Positions 1 through 10,800 of a stretch of DNA of 64,000 nucleotides are shown here, one piece after another. How positions within the stretch are numbered: the stretch's first letter is position 1; every line of letters starts with the position of its first letter. Source of the stretch: Caldilineaceae bacterium (GTDB taxonomy: Bacteria > Chloroflexota > Anaerolineae > Caldilineales > Caldilineaceae); the NCBI GenBank assembly GCA_019637695.1, contig JAHBVG010000001.1:62001-126000 (forward strand), read 5' to 3'. Below the pieces are notes generated by a model. That model was not told the origin of the DNA. It did not search any database and saw only the letters and a program-made list of their open reading frames with translations. The position numbers and the translations under genes are program-made.

Positions 1-522
1 GCCTGTCTCGTTGCGACTATAAAAGCCAAGCGAGAGCTTCTGCATGTGGTCAAACAGGTTGACGCGCAGGGCGCGCAGCACATGCTGTCCGCTCCAGGTC
101 ATGCCGAAGAACATCAAGCCGCCGGTGACTGAGCCGAGGATGTAGAGCCCCGTCACAATGAGGACAAGGCGTACCAGCCCGTCGAGTAGATCCTGGCGGG
201 GGGCATTGGCGGGCAAGTCTGCAAACCAGCATCCGCTCTCTGCCGGGGTGAGTTCACCCTGGGAGAGCGGAATCGCAAAGTCGGCGCTAAGGGCGCCAGC
301 GGCTTCACTGGCTACAGCGGGCGTCAGGAAGCAGTCCACAGCCTGGCCGATCAACTCAGGACCGATCACCTGGGTGTAGGTATTGATCACCATTAAGACG
401 CCCACCAGGGAAAGGGTCCACCAATAGGGCTTGAAATATCTACTCAGGCGACGAAGGGTTGCCCCCACACTCACCGCTTTGCGGGCTTCCTGCTGTAACA
501 GACGATCATGACCACCGAACAT
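1..522 (-). CDS. ABC exporter subunit, N-terminal part (runs off left edge)
   Basis: Reading from an ATG at 522 to the window edge gives 174 in-frame codons without a stop. The ATG is preceded by AGGAG about ten bases upstream. The N-terminus is cytoplasmic and basic; a first membrane helix (TLSLVGVLMVINTYTQVIG) is followed by a roughly 60-residue loop rich in acidic and small residues, then a second helix (LVRLVLIVTGLYILGSVTGG) and the coupling-region signature LRVNLFDHMQKLSLGFYSRN typical of type IV ABC exporters. The ATP-binding domain lies outside the window. It follows another full ABC half-transporter on the same strand with a 94-bp gap, so the two probably form a heterodimeric exporter. 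The long loop between helices 1 and 2 is common in one partner of such pairs. Substrate unknown. Confidence 0.85.
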   Translation of the reverse strand, partial: MFGGHDRLLQQEARKAVSVGATLRRLSRYFKPYWWTLSLVGVLMVINTYTQVIGPELIGQAVDCFLTPAVASEAAGALSADFAIPLSQGELTPAESGCWFADLPANAPRQDLLDGLVRLVLIVTGLYILGSVTGGLMFFGMTWSGQHVLRALRVNLFDHMQKLSLGFYSRNETG

Positions 523-616
523 AGTATGGTTACTCCTGATGAGTTAGGTGATAAGAAGAAGCGAAAAAGTGAAGAAGCGAAGAGCAGAGTTCGCAACTCG
601 CAATTCGCAACTCGCA
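523..616. repeat. Family F intergenic repeat words
   Basis: The space between the two ABC genes holds tandem-like short words (GCAACTCGCAATTCGCAACT, then CGCACTACGCACTACGCAC). The same words, on either strand, recur near 33781-33960, 42470-42592, 46205-46250 and 52920-52975. No gene is visible here. Confidence 0.55.
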
Positions 617-2539
617 CTACGCACTACGCACTACCTCCACAACTTCTTCCTCAACATCGGCATCCTCTACCAACTGGCTGCGGTAGATCTCGGCGTAGAT
701 TGGGCTGTTTTCCATGAGATCAGCGTGGGTGCCCTGGGCCGCGATTTCGCCTTTGTCCAGCACAAGGATCTGATCCGCGTTGAGGACGGTGCTAATGCGC
801 TGAGCAATCACAAAACTGGTGCGTCCTCGCATCAGACGATCCAGCGCCTTTTGGATCAAAGTCTCGGTGCCCACATCCACCGAACTTGTCGAATCATCCA
901 AAATTAGAATACGCGGATCGGTGAGCAGGGCGCGGGCGATGGCGATGCGCTGCTTTTGCCCGCCGGAAAGCGTCGTGCCCCGTTCCCCTACCGGGGTCTG
1001 GTAACCATCGGGAAAGCTGAGAATGAAATCATGGGCGGCGGCGGCCTGGGCAGCGGCGATCACCTCTTCGTCGCTGGCGTCGGGCCGGCCAAAGGCGATG
1101 TTATCGCGGATAGTTCCAGTGAAGAGGTTCGTTTCTTGCAGCACGATGCCAATCTGGCGGCGCAGGCTTTCCAGCGTCACCTCGCGCACATCGTGACCGT
1201 CCACAACCACGCGGCCCTCGGATACATCGTAGAAGCGCGGGATCAGATTGATGATCGTCGTCTTGCCGCTGCCGGTGGAGCCTAACAACGCCACGGTTTC
1301 ACCCGGTTTGGCCTCCAACGAGACATGGTTCAGCACCGGTTCCGTGCTGTTAAAATAGCGGAAAGTCACATCCTCAAAGCGGACAGACCCCTCGACATCG
1401 GGCAAAGAAACGGCGTTTGGTTTGTCCGTCACATCGTTTTTGGCGTCGATGATCTCAAAGATGCGGCTGGCGCTGGCCGACGCCTGGCTCATCTGGCTGA
1501 TGATGAAACCAAGTTGCCCAATGGGAAAGAAGACATAGATGAGGTAGAGGCTGAATTTCTGCCACTCGCCGATGGTCAACGTGCCGCCGATGATCTGTAC
1601 ACCGCCAAAGTAGAGTACCGCCGCCTGCCCCAGGTTTGCGATCAAAAAGACGACTGGGAAAAGGAAACTGAAGATTTTAGAGACACGGATCTGCTCTTGC
1701 ATGAAGTCCTCGGCAGATTTGTCAAAGCGTTTGAATTCCTCTTCCTCGCGACGGAAGGCTTTGACCACCTTGACGCCCGCCAAATTTTCTTGAAGGATGT
1801 CGTTGAGCGCCGAGAGTTTGCGCTGGACGGCGACGAAGAGCGGCTGGGCCACGCTGCCGAAGATCATAAACATGACAAGCGCGATGGGCAGCACCGGTAA
1901 AATTGCCAGCGTCAAAGACCAATTGGTCCAGAGCAGGATCGCCAGAGAGCCAACCAACAGCACCAGCGCCTGCACCGTCATCAACAACCCCTGGCCGATG
2001 AAAATACGCACTTTTTCCACATCGTCGGTGGCGCGGATCATGAGTTGGCCGGTGCGGTTGCGGTCGTGATAGCTAAAGGAGAGGCGCTGGATCTTGGCGA
2101 AAAGCTCGTTGCGGAACTCAAAGGCTAAATCCTGGCTCACCTTCTGCCCCATGAACGATTGAGCGAAGGCAAAGAGTCCGCGCGCAAGCGAAAAGATCAG
2201 AATAAAGACCAACGCCCAATAGATCGGCGTTTCGGGGTTGGCGGCTACTGTCCGCAATTGTTCAGCGGACATCTCCATGCGGCTGGCAATGGCCGTCTGC
2301 GCTTCTGCGGGGAGCGATTGGGCCTGCTGGGCGACCAATCCTTGCGTTACGGCGTCGATCACATTTTGCACCAATTGGGGAACCACCAATTGCGCGCCAA
2401 TACTGATCAGCAGCGAGACATACGCCAGAACCGTGGTGCGCCGGTAACGTCCCAAATAGCGCATAGCCCGCCCCAGATCGCGCATAGTGGGCCGCGATTT
2501 TGGATCCGCGCCGGATTGGTTTGATCGTCCTCTAAACAA
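617..2539 (-). CDS. ABC exporter half-transporter (membrane domain plus ATPase), degenerate-site type
   Basis: 640 residues, the normal length for a type IV ABC half-exporter. The start is a TTG with a very strong AAAGGAGG seven bases upstream. Residues about 30-340 form six membrane helices with the SFSYHDRNRTGQLMIRATDD coupling segment. The ATPase domain has Walker A GSTGSGKTT (about residue 417), signature LSGGQKQRIAIARALL and Walker B ILILDDSTSSVD. The residue after the Walker B aspartate is Asp instead of the catalytic Glu. This is the state of the non-hydrolysing site in heterodimeric exporters such as TM287/288 and BmrCD. With the next gene it therefore probably makes a heterodimeric drug or lipid exporter (inference). 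A MarR regulator lies just upstream on the same strand. Confidence 0.93.
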   Translation of the reverse strand: MFRGRSNQSGADPKSRPTMRDLGRAMRYLGRYRRTTVLAYVSLLISIGAQLVVPQLVQNVIDAVTQGLVAQQAQSLPAEAQTAIASRMEMSAEQLRTVAANPETPIYWALVFILIFSLARGLFAFAQSFMGQKVSQDLAFEFRNELFAKIQRLSFSYHDRNRTGQLMIRATDDVEKVRIFIGQGLLMTVQALVLLVGSLAILLWTNWSLTLAILPVLPIALVMFMIFGSVAQPLFVAVQRKLSALNDILQENLAGVKVVKAFRREEEEFKRFDKSAEDFMQEQIRVSKIFSFLFPVVFLIANLGQAAVLYFGGVQIIGGTLTIGEWQKFSLYLIYVFFPIGQLGFIISQMSQASASASRIFEIIDAKNDVTDKPNAVSLPDVEGSVRFEDVTFRYFNSTEPVLNHVSLEAKPGETVALLGSTGSGKTTIINLIPRFYDVSEGRVVVDGHDVREVTLESLRRQIGIVLQETNLFTGTIRDNIAFGRPDASDEEVIAAAQAAAAHDFILSFPDGYQTPVGERGTTLSGGQKQRIAIARALLTDPRILILDDSTSSVDVGTETLIQKALDRLMRGRTSFVIAQRISTVLNADQILVLDKGEIAAQGTHADLMENSPIYAEIYRSQLVEDADVEEEVVEVVRSA

Positions 2540-2635
2540 GGCAGCCTCCTTTGGGATAGCGAAGGACAGTGCATGATGGGTCAGCGGTTGTGGGCATCGG
2601 TGGTACGCCCAATGTTACCCGAACGATAGCGCCCA

Positions 2636-3196
2636 TTACGTTTCAGCGGTTCGTTCGGTCGCGTCCGCGGCACAACCTTCCAGATTGGCGTGTCGGATCA
2701 GCGAGCCGTGTAGCTTTTGCAGCAAGATTTGAAGCGATTCGATCTCGTGTGGCGACAGATCGACGGTGAGATCGTTGAGAAAGAGCATGTGTCCAGGCGT
2801 GATCTGGCGCACCAGATCGCGTCCGCGCGCGGTGAGGCGGATCTTGAACTGGCGCAGATCCTCGGCGTCCAACTCGCGCTCGATCAGCTCCTGTTCTTCC
2901 AGCGAGCGCAGATGCGCGCTGACAGTGTTTTTGCTCAGTTTTTGGGCCTGGCTCAGTTGGGTGGGGGAAAGGGATGGGCAGCCCGCCTCTTCTTCACCCC
3001 AGAGGCGCAAGAGAATGCGCCAGCGCGGGGCCGAGAGATCCTCCTTGCGCATGCGCTCCGCCAGGGCCGCATCATAGGCGCTGGCCGCCATTTTAATCAG
3101 GCGCAGAAGTTCAACACCGTGCATCTGGCTGACGCCAAGACCGGTGATGGCGCGCAAAAACTTTTCGTGAACAGAAGAATCAGGATGATGACTCAT
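2636..3196 (-). CDS. MarR-family transcriptional regulator
   Basis: 186 residues from the ATG at 3196 (MSHHPDSSVHEKF). The frame continues upstream but that part looks non-coding. The winged helix-turn-helix is clear: LSPTQLSQAQKLSKNTVSAH as recognition region, then LRSLEEQELIERELDAEDLR and KIRLTARGRDLV as the wing. These are the hallmarks of MarR dimeric repressors, which usually sense small aromatic or toxic compounds. It lies 96 bp upstream of the two ABC half-transporter genes on the same strand, so it most likely controls that exporter. No clear palindromic operator was picked out by eye. Confidence 0.9.
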   Translation of the reverse strand: MSHHPDSSVHEKFLRAITGLGVSQMHGVELLRLIKMAASAYDAALAERMRKEDLSAPRWRILLRLWGEEEAGCPSLSPTQLSQAQKLSKNTVSAHLRSLEEQELIERELDAEDLRQFKIRLTARGRDLVRQITPGHMLFLNDLTVDLSPHEIESLQILLQKLHGSLIRHANLEGCAADATERTAET

Positions 3197-3275
3197 GGAA
3201 CCGTCCAGTGGCAATTGATGGTCACAGGCCGAATTGTACGCCATCGAACTAAATTGCGCAAGAATCCTGGCTTCC

Positions 3276-3397
3276 AATTGAAATGGGTGTGTTCAAAATG
3301 GTTTGAAGCGGAATAGGCCCGCCCACGTACCGTCCCGGTCGCACGAAGGTGTGCTTACTCCGCGTCCCAACTGGATTTGAACACACCCAATTGAAAT
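3276..3397. mobile_element. 104-bp MITE-like element with 9-bp target duplication
   Basis: The element proper is 3285-3388. It begins GGGTGTGTTCAAA and ends TTTGAACACACCC, a perfect 13-bp terminal inverted repeat. It is flanked on both sides by the direct repeat AATTGAAAT (3276-3284 and 3389-3397). It has no coding capacity, so it would need a transposase from elsewhere. The rest of the space to the tRNA terminator (3398-3615) shows only a short word related to the ACCACGAAGACAC repeats and no gene. Confidence 0.75.
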
Positions 3398-3615
3398 GAA
3401 CCACAAAGACACACAAAGGTACACGAATGTTGAGTTGTGCGGTACTGCACAGATCAGCCATGTACGTATCAACAGCGAGCCAAAGCCCGATGCGCTATCC
3501 TGTGGACAACGGAATTGCTCTGTGGAGAGAAGACTGGGGAATTCGCCAGGCGCGGTTCTCTGGACAGCGAAGGTGTTCGCAAGGACGGCACTCCTGGCTG
3601 ATATGTCTCTTCCAT

Positions 3616-3654
3616 AAAGAGGAACGCCGCCCATCTGGGCGGCGTTCCTCTTTT
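3616..3654 (-). terminator. Terminator hairpin behind tRNA-Arg
   Basis: A near-perfect stem, AAGAGGAACGCCGCCCA on one arm and its complement on the other with a 2-3 base loop, lies directly downstream of the minus-strand tRNA. It ends in a short T-rich run, as expected for an intrinsic terminator. Confidence 0.8.
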
Positions 3655-3657
3655 GTG

Positions 3658-3729
3658 TACCCCCGACAGGACTCGAACCTGTGCTTCTGGCTCCGGAGGC
3701 CAACGCTCTATCCACTGAGCTACGGGGGC
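3658..3729 (-). tRNA. tRNA-Arg (anticodon CCG)
   Basis: Read on the minus strand it folds as a full cloverleaf of 72 bases: acceptor GCCCCCG pairing with CGGGGGT, D stem GCTC/GAGC, anticodon stem TTGGC/GCCAG with loop CTCCGGA (anticodon CCG), four-base variable loop, T arm ACAGG-TTCGAGT-CCTGT, discriminator A. CCA is not encoded. The first acceptor pair is G-U. It decodes CGG arginine codons. Confidence 0.95.
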
Positions 3730-3799
3730 GGATTGTATGAAGAGTACACGTCTTTATATCACAGAACGCCGCCATCTGGCAAATTCTCCGCAAACCCCA

Positions 3800-3899
3800 G
3801 GTGTGTCCCAGATGGGGACGCTCAGGTCGGGTGCGTGACCCGGCCGCCGCCGGTCACGGACCGGCGAGGAGCATTCTCACCCCAAATTTGATACGCACC
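3800..3899. repeat. Family B palindromic repeat, long copy
   Basis: About 100 bp running from GGTGTGTCCCAG to GATACGCACC. The outer ends are loosely inverted, and the centre is the stem-rich GTGACCCGGCCGCCGCCGGTCAC. A shorter copy in the opposite orientation is at 15339-15416. The inner GGTCACGGACC also occurs in family A. No gene lies in 3730-4024. Confidence 0.7.
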
Positions 3900-4024
3900 G
3901 AACCCTTCCCACTCCCTTGACCGCCCTGCCAGGGGAGTGTATGATTGGGCCAGCACTACCCAATGACCATAAGAACGACGGGTATCGACAGACGCCTGCT
4001 TTCGGAGAGTTTGAAGGAGTTCTC

Positions 4025-4810
4025 ATGTCTGAAACACCAGTCCTGGATCCGATAGATGACGAACTTGTGATCCCAGCACCGGATATCTCTCATCTTGTCA
4101 CAGAGGATGACACACCTGTGGACAATATTTTTTCCGAGCGCCAGATAGCCCTGCTGCGTGAGACGCTCTACACTTCCTGGGAGGGGCCGGGTAACGGCCG
4201 CACTTTCGTCGCCATGGGCAATGTGGCGCTCTATGCCACCAACTATCTGCCGCCCCTGGTGCCAGACTTGCTTTTAAGCCTGGATGTCACGTTGCCAGAT
4301 GAGCCGACGCTCAAGGAGCATCGCAGCTATTTTATCTGGCTCTACGGCAAACCGCCCGAAGTGGTCATTGAAATCGTCTCCAACCGCAAAGGCGGCGAAT
4401 TGAGTAACAAACTCCTCGACTATGCGCGGCTGGGAGTCTCCTATTACATTGTCTACGACCCCGAAGCGGAACTGAGCCACGAGCCGTTACGCACCTTTGT
4501 GCGCCAGGGCGCACGTTTTGTTGAGACCGACGAGCGCTGGCTGGCCGAAGTCGATCTGGGGTTGACACTCTGGCAGGGTATCTATGGAGGTATGGAGGGT
4601 CTCTGGCTGCGTTGGGTGGATTCCAGTGGTGCGCTCCTGGCGACCGGCCCCGAGGCCAAAGCGCACGAACAGCAGCGCGCCGAACAGGAACGCCAACGCG
4701 CTGAACAGGAACGCCAGCGCGCCGAACAGGAACGCCAGCGCGCCGAATTGCTTGCCGCCAGGCTACGCGAATTGGGTGTTAACCCCGAAGAAATTCTGAA
4801 CAGTCTCTGA
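4025..4810 (+). CDS. Uma2-family (DUF820) PD-(D/E)XK endonuclease-like protein
   Basis: 261 residues from the ATG at 4025, chosen because AAGGAG precedes it; the open frame begins further upstream without an SD sequence. The core matches the Uma2 restriction-endonuclease fold: PDLLLSLDVTLPDE (motif with the metal-binding Asp), PEVVIEIVSNRKGGELSNK (Glu and Lys) and YARLGVSYYIVYDPEAE. The C-terminus carries a run of EQERQRA heptad-like repeats predicted to be a coiled coil. The family is greatly expanded in Cyanobacteria and Chloroflexi; its biological role is poorly defined. It stands alone, convergent with the giant gene on its right. Confidence 0.88.
   Translation: MSETPVLDPIDDELVIPAPDISHLVTEDDTPVDNIFSERQIALLRETLYTSWEGPGNGRTFVAMGNVALYATNYLPPLVPDLLLSLDVTLPDEPTLKEHRSYFIWLYGKPPEVVIEIVSNRKGGELSNKLLDYARLGVSYYIVYDPEAELSHEPLRTFVRQGARFVETDERWLAEVDLGLTLWQGIYGGMEGLWLRWVDSSGALLATGPEAKAHEQQRAEQERQRAEQERQRAEQERQRAELLAARLRELGVNPEEILNSL
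4682..4744 (+). repeat. Three 21-bp in-frame tandem repeats in the Uma2 gene
   Basis: Unit GAACAGGAACGCCAGCGCGC plus one base, three copies, with a partial copy just before. It encodes EQERQRA and lengthens the C-terminal coiled coil. It is a likely site of copy-number variation. Confidence 0.85.
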
Positions 4811-4847
4811 AAAACAGTGTGACTTACGTACCAGGTTAGCGTCTCTA

Positions 4848-4883
4848 GAGACCTGCCAGGTTTCAGAAAACCTGGCAGGTCTG
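4848..4883. terminator. Family D hairpin, probable bidirectional terminator
   Basis: ACCTGCCAGGTTTTC-type arms form a near-perfect 13-14 bp stem around a small loop between two convergent genes (stops at 4810 and 4897). The same hairpin type, with CGGG instead of CAGG, occurs three times at 22211-22306 in a divergent space. It is therefore a repeat family co-opted here as a terminator. Confidence 0.6.
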
Positions 4884-4896
4884 CTTCACCGTCCAC

Positions 4897-7800
4897 TCAC
4901 CGTGTCACCGAAGGGAGATAGATCTCCGTACTTTCCTGCGGCTGCTGGGTGGGATCGGTTGGATTCCGGCTCAACAGCGGCAGGAAGATCTGAAGAGCAG
5001 GCAATGGATCGGGCGTCACCCCTGGCGGCACAGGAATATCTACAACGATGCCCCGGCTCACCTGCGTACTCTGGCCGGCGAGATCCAGCGCCCGCACGGT
5101 CACGGGCAGCGTGCCCGAATAGATATTGCTCCCCATCCACTGGAGTGTACTCCACTCACCGTTGGGGTGTAGCGTAACATCCTCAAATGCGCCGTTGCCC
5201 ACCCGTACCTGCACAGTCGAGACGCCCACGGTATCGCTGACAGTTCCACTGAAGCGAACAACGCCGCTGCCGGGTGCCAGCGTATCCTCGGCCTGGAGCG
5301 TCATCGTTGCCAGCGTCAACAGAGGCGGCTGCGTGTCCACGGTGAAGCGGATCGGGTGCGGCGATGTCTGCGTACTGCCCGCCCAATCCACGGTTCGGAA
5401 ACTCAGGGAGTGTTCCCCTTCGCCCGCCATTCCCACAGGGACTACCCGCAGCAGGCGGCGTATATCCTCGCTCTGGGCAAACGAGAGCGTCTGCACCGAC
5501 GCGCCGTTGAGGAGAATCGTCACCTCGCGCAGCGGTTGCGCTGAGGACGCGGCTACCGTCACCGGCAGCATCGCCGCCGTTGTTCGCCCCGTTGAACCAG
5601 GGGTAGCCGGGACAATTGCGCCATCCTGCGGGGCGACGGAAAGCGCCCTGGGCAAGCCATCGTCGACCGGGGGCGGCGCGCCCGTCGGCGTGAACCGCGC
5701 CGTTGTGCAGTTGCCGTAGAGATCGCAGGCTGTCGCTGCGCTTTCGGGTTCGTAGGCGGCTTCCCAGCGACGACATTGGAGACTGAGCCGGTTGCGCATG
5801 GTCAGATCGGGGAAAAGCATACGCAGCCATGCTGTATCGAGATAGCCGCGCTCCCCCTGCGCAATTCCCCCACAGGGAGTAACAAAGCCCCTCTCGCTAA
5901 GGTGGAGATCTTCGGCGCTGATGGCATAGCGCACCTCATACTTGGGTCTATCATCTACAGGATCGCGATAAAATGCGCCAGAGGGTTCGACACTCAGGTT
6001 GACGGTGGGAGCGCGGGTATCGATGATCCCGCGCCAGAGACCTGCCACCAGGCGGCGATTGCCCAGCGTATCAACCGTATAGAGATCGATCTGATGGAAC
6101 CCCTCTATGTTTTGGGGGACCGTCATGCTCCATGTTGTGGACAAAACGCCCACGCCGGATTGGGTCAGGCGGACGTTGCGACGGGGAGTATCGGCGGACG
6201 CGAAGAGGCTATCTACTTCCTCAGACGAGAGGCTGCGGCGGATCAGCAACAGCGCGTCCAGCCAGCCGTCGAACCCTGCGCCGATGACGAGGGCATCCGC
6301 GCTGGTGAAATCCCCGGCGACGGCGAGATCGGCGTGTAGCATGCCATCGATATAGAGCCGCGCCCGCCCCGTCGTCCGATCCACTGTAGCCACGATGTGA
6401 TGCCAATGGCTATCGTTGAGGGCCGGACCGCCGCTGACGGTGACGCCGTTGAGATCAACCGCAACCCGTCCGGCCTGCAAGCGCAATTTCAGCGCTCCCT
6501 TGTGGAGGACCGTGCCCGACATGGCATCCGTCTTGATCCAGACTTGCAGACCGAAACTCGTCGCCGCGTCAAAATGAAGACTCGAGTTGTCTTCGATCTG
6601 GAGCGACTCGCCTGCGCGGAAGCGCACGGCACCGTCGATCCGCCCCGCTTCCCCTGCCAGCGGGCAGGGCGATCCCAGACAGACTGCATGGTTCTGTTGC
6701 AATGTATGGTCGGCAAACCAGAGCGCGCCGGATGGTTCGTCCAGCGCCAGCGATAGGACCGTATCCGAGAGTACCGCCAACTGATCGATGGGGACAAAGG
6801 CGGCGTGCGCTGCGGCGACGCCAGTGGTATCGCTGAGGATTCCGCTGAAAACAAGGCTGCCTGTGATCACGTTTTGGTTGGTTAACGGCGCAACGAGCAG
6901 GGCCTCTGGAGCGTCGCTATCCAGCGTCAAGGCTACCGTGGCGCTGGCGAGGGTCGATCTGGCCGCGTCCGTGGCCGGGTCGAGACGATTGCCCACCTTG
7001 TCGGCGGCGCGCACGCGGATCTCATACGCGCCTGTGGCCTTGACCATCTGCTTGGGCAGTAGATACTCGATTGACCAGGTTGTTCCCGAAATCACCACCC
7101 CTTGCCAGCGGGTGGGCGAGATGGCGCTTTCACCCATGCGCGTGAGCAACAGTTCGGCGCTCTCTGCGGCTACGCCGCTGCCAGGTCGCGCCCCAATCGG
7201 CGGATCGAGGATCTGGCCGGTCAACTGCACAAGCCATTGGCCGCTTGCGCTGCGTTTAGGCCGCAATGGATTGGCCAGGGCATCGACAGTCATCTGTGGC
7301 GGCGTCCCGTCGGCAACCAGGGTGACACCGCTCCCAGGCGTCTCCTGGTTGCCCACGAGATCTCGGGCGCGGCTACGGATTGTGTATGCGCCCTCTGCGG
7401 GTACGGTTAATGCATAGACCCAGGTCGCTGTGCCCTCTGCCGCTGTAAATGTACCGGCGTTGACGCTCACCGCCACCTCGCCCACGCCGGAGCCGGCATC
7501 ACTTGCCTCGCCAGCCAGGATCAAGGTCTGCGCGGTGTTGCCTGCTTTGATGTAGCTTCCTTCACCCAGCGACCGAATTTGGGAGGTGGGCGGTGTGCTG
7601 TCCACAGTCAGCGTCAAGGTGGCGCTGGCCATGGGTGTCAACGAATTGCCAGACTGGATCGGCTCCAGCCCGAAGCGAGTATAGGCGACTGCATCGCCAG
7701 CCGCGGCCGCTGTCAGGCAGAAATTGGGCAGCCGGCCCCGATGGTAAAGCGCCAGCGCCTGATTTTCGCTCAACGCCACCTCGTAGATCTGCACCTGGTC

Positions 7801-10800
7801 AATGTCGCCCTGGAAGAAGTTGATCCCAGTCTGCAAGCTGCCGATGCGGATTTCCGCGGGTGCTGTCAGAAAGGCGGACGAGGCAGAACCAACGTCGACG
7901 CGCACACCGTCAAGGTAGAGGGCCACTGCGCCGGAAAGTCGTTGGCGCGTCGCCACAACAAAATGCCATTGGCCATCGGCCACAAAGTCACCGTGGAAGG
8001 TAGAGTCGGGCTTGCCAATGCCGAACATCAGGCGACCGTTGCCCACAGAAAGGCCGAAATCATCTTGGACTCCGGTCACTTCGGCGTCGACCAGCCCCAT
8101 GCCGTTGTACCAGGCGTCCTCGTTTCCCGCTACCTGCGTGGTCTTGAACCAAAGGGCAACGGTAAAATCTGCCGAGACCATGCGCGGCAGACGCAGGGCG
8201 TCGTCTACACCGTCAAAGGTGAGGGCGTAGGGTGAAACGCGCGGAGAGGGCGCTCCCGGCGTCGTCCCCGGCATGGGGCACTGATCAGTGTCGCATAATA
8301 CGTTGTAACCATTGCTCGAACCATCGCGCAGAGTGGTTGCGCCGGGCAATTCATCAAAAGGCAGATCGAGGACGAGCCTCTCCGTCCACGCCGGCGAGGG
8401 ACAGGCCAAAGCCAGGGCGGGCGCATCATCTACGGCGCGGGTAAAGGTGAGCGAATGTTCAGGGTTGCCGTCGATCAATGGCTGGGCGTCAGCGTCCAGC
8501 GCCATCACCATCAGACCATTGCCGAAGGTGGGGGCCGCTACGATCCACGCGCCTGCGTCGGCGCGCCAGAGGACCCGAATGCGCTTGTCGATGGGGAAGG
8601 AGGTGTGGATCTGCCGCCCCTGTTCCAGCCCATCCATCAGATACCCAACCATGCCCAGCGCATCCCCTAAATCGATATAATCGAGGCGCAGGGCGCGGCG
8701 ATGGATCGGATCATAGGCAATGGCCGGGCGATAGGCGGTGGGCGTCAGATTCTCCGCCAGGCGGACGGCTGCGCCTGTGGGCACGGCAGGATTGGCGGCG
8801 ACGCTGTCGCGTCCCCATAGGTCCTGTGTACCGCGGCGCTTCCAGAGCAGGCGATAACCGCTGTCCACCTCGATCACTTCCAAATCCACTCCTTGCGTGC
8901 GACGCAGATCGTCGATTTCGGCTGTGGACAGGGTATTGGTTGGGCGGACGAGTGGCGGCAATTCAGCGCTGGCCCATGAGACCGGCGTCCCTAGGTGGCC
9001 GCCCAATTTGTCCACTCGCTGGGCGAGAAGCGTGGAGACTACCTGGATCTGGAAGCTATTGTTGTTCAAGCTCTGCACGCTGTAGGTGAACCGTTCCCAC
9101 ACAACCAGGAAGTCTTCACCGTTGGCGGCGACCACCGGCGCGTAATCGTGCGCGCCCGCCGGCGCGAAGATCTGGAAGCCTGCGCCGCCAAAGGTATTGC
9201 CTCTCTGGATCGCGCCGAGAACTTTGCTGGGATCGCTGCCCATTTGCTGGCTGCGCACAAACAGGCATTCACCGCTGGCAAGACAGGCTACGTTGGGAGG
9301 ATCCTCGCTGCGGCTATACTGGTTGACCGCGCGGCCAAAATAGTCCGCCGCGGCATCGGTGACGAAATAGAGCAGACTGGCGTTCTGCTCATCACTTCCA
9401 TTGACCCGCCTGGTGAGAAAAGAGAGGTGATAGCGATCCGGCTGTAACGGATCGGCGGCCAGCGAGGGTAGATTCTTCTGGCTCTCGGCCACCGCGATCT
9501 CTCCCTGGCTGGCGGCCATCCACGCCCAGCCTGCGATTTGGGAAGTCAGCCGGGCGAACCCGGCGCTGGTCAGCACAGCCTGTCCGCTGGCGTTGGCGTT
9601 GACTGCAAGCGTAATCGCCGTCGACGCCTGCGGCTGACCGTCGAAGCGTATATACCGTGGCGAACCCTGGGGCGCAGGGAGGGCAGCGCCGCTGTGGGTG
9701 ATGGTGAAAGAAGCATCCTCAAAGGCCACACCGCTGCTGCTTAATGTGGTGGTATAGACCAGGGATTGGCCGGGCCGCACATACTCTCTGGGTGCGTTGC
9801 TGCTGACGCGCACTGCCAGCGGATTGCCGTTAGGTGAGAGCGGATGGTAGGGTCGTCCCTCGCCGTCGACGCGCGCCGCAGGGTTGGGCGACAGAGCCAG
9901 ATCCCGCTCCAGGCGGTCGCTGAGGCCGTCGCCGTCGCTGTCCGCAGAGAGGGGATTTGAGACCGCACGCACACTCAATCCGTCAACGGTGACAGTCCAA
10001 CCGCCGCGCCATTGCGCCGTGGGCTGCACGCGACCATCCACCAGGGCATAGACCTGATGGTAGACTTCCTCGGCGTCGCTCAGGCCATCACCGTCCGTAT
10101 CGGCGCGCGCCGGGTCGGTGCCCAGTCTAGCTTCCTGGGCATCGGTGAGGCCGTCGCCGTCGCTATCCCAGGCCAGGGGGTTAAAGCGTGCGCCAAGCTG
10201 GCGGCGGCTGAGTTCAAACTGGTCGCTGAGACCGTCGCCGTCGCTATCTGAGCGTCGATCATTGGGATCGATGGCGGTGGGCAGACCATCATTGTCGGCG
10301 TCGTTGACCGCGGGGAAGCGCTGATCCCAGGCCAGCCGGGCGCCGCCACCGGGCGCATCGGCCAGGGCCATGAAGCCGTCCACAGTTGCGGGCAGAATGT
10401 CGAAGCGGATATCGCTCACCCGGTTGCTCGTCGTTCCCTGATGATCGCGGCGGTTACAGATGGGGATGGGTACAAAAACAAGCCAGAGCGTCCAACATTC
10501 CAGGGCCGGCAGCGCGTAGCCCGTGTTGACGTAAAACTCAAAGGGACGATCCAACCCGGCGGCGAGAGTGACATTGTCTACTCCCTGGTTGGTCGTTGCA
10601 TATCCCCCGTAGAGCGCCTTGTTGAACGTCCATGTGCCGTATTGTTTCACGTCGCGCCATTCGTTGTTCATCTGCCCGGTGTTGACCTGTACCAGATCAG
10701 GGCGCGGTTCGACTGTGATCCGATGGCGAACTGTGGTGTCGCGCATACTCTCCTCGCTGTACATCCACAGATAGCTGTTCGCCAGTAGGGTGCGCGGTCC

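Noticed and set aside
3293-3793. Minus-strand 166-codon open frame over the same region
   Set aside because: It covers the tRNA and half of the MITE; composition is not that of a protein gene here.
3427-3891. Plus-strand 154-codon open frame across the tRNA region
   Set aside because: It reads antisense through the tRNA, its terminator and repeat B and has no SD; a shadow.
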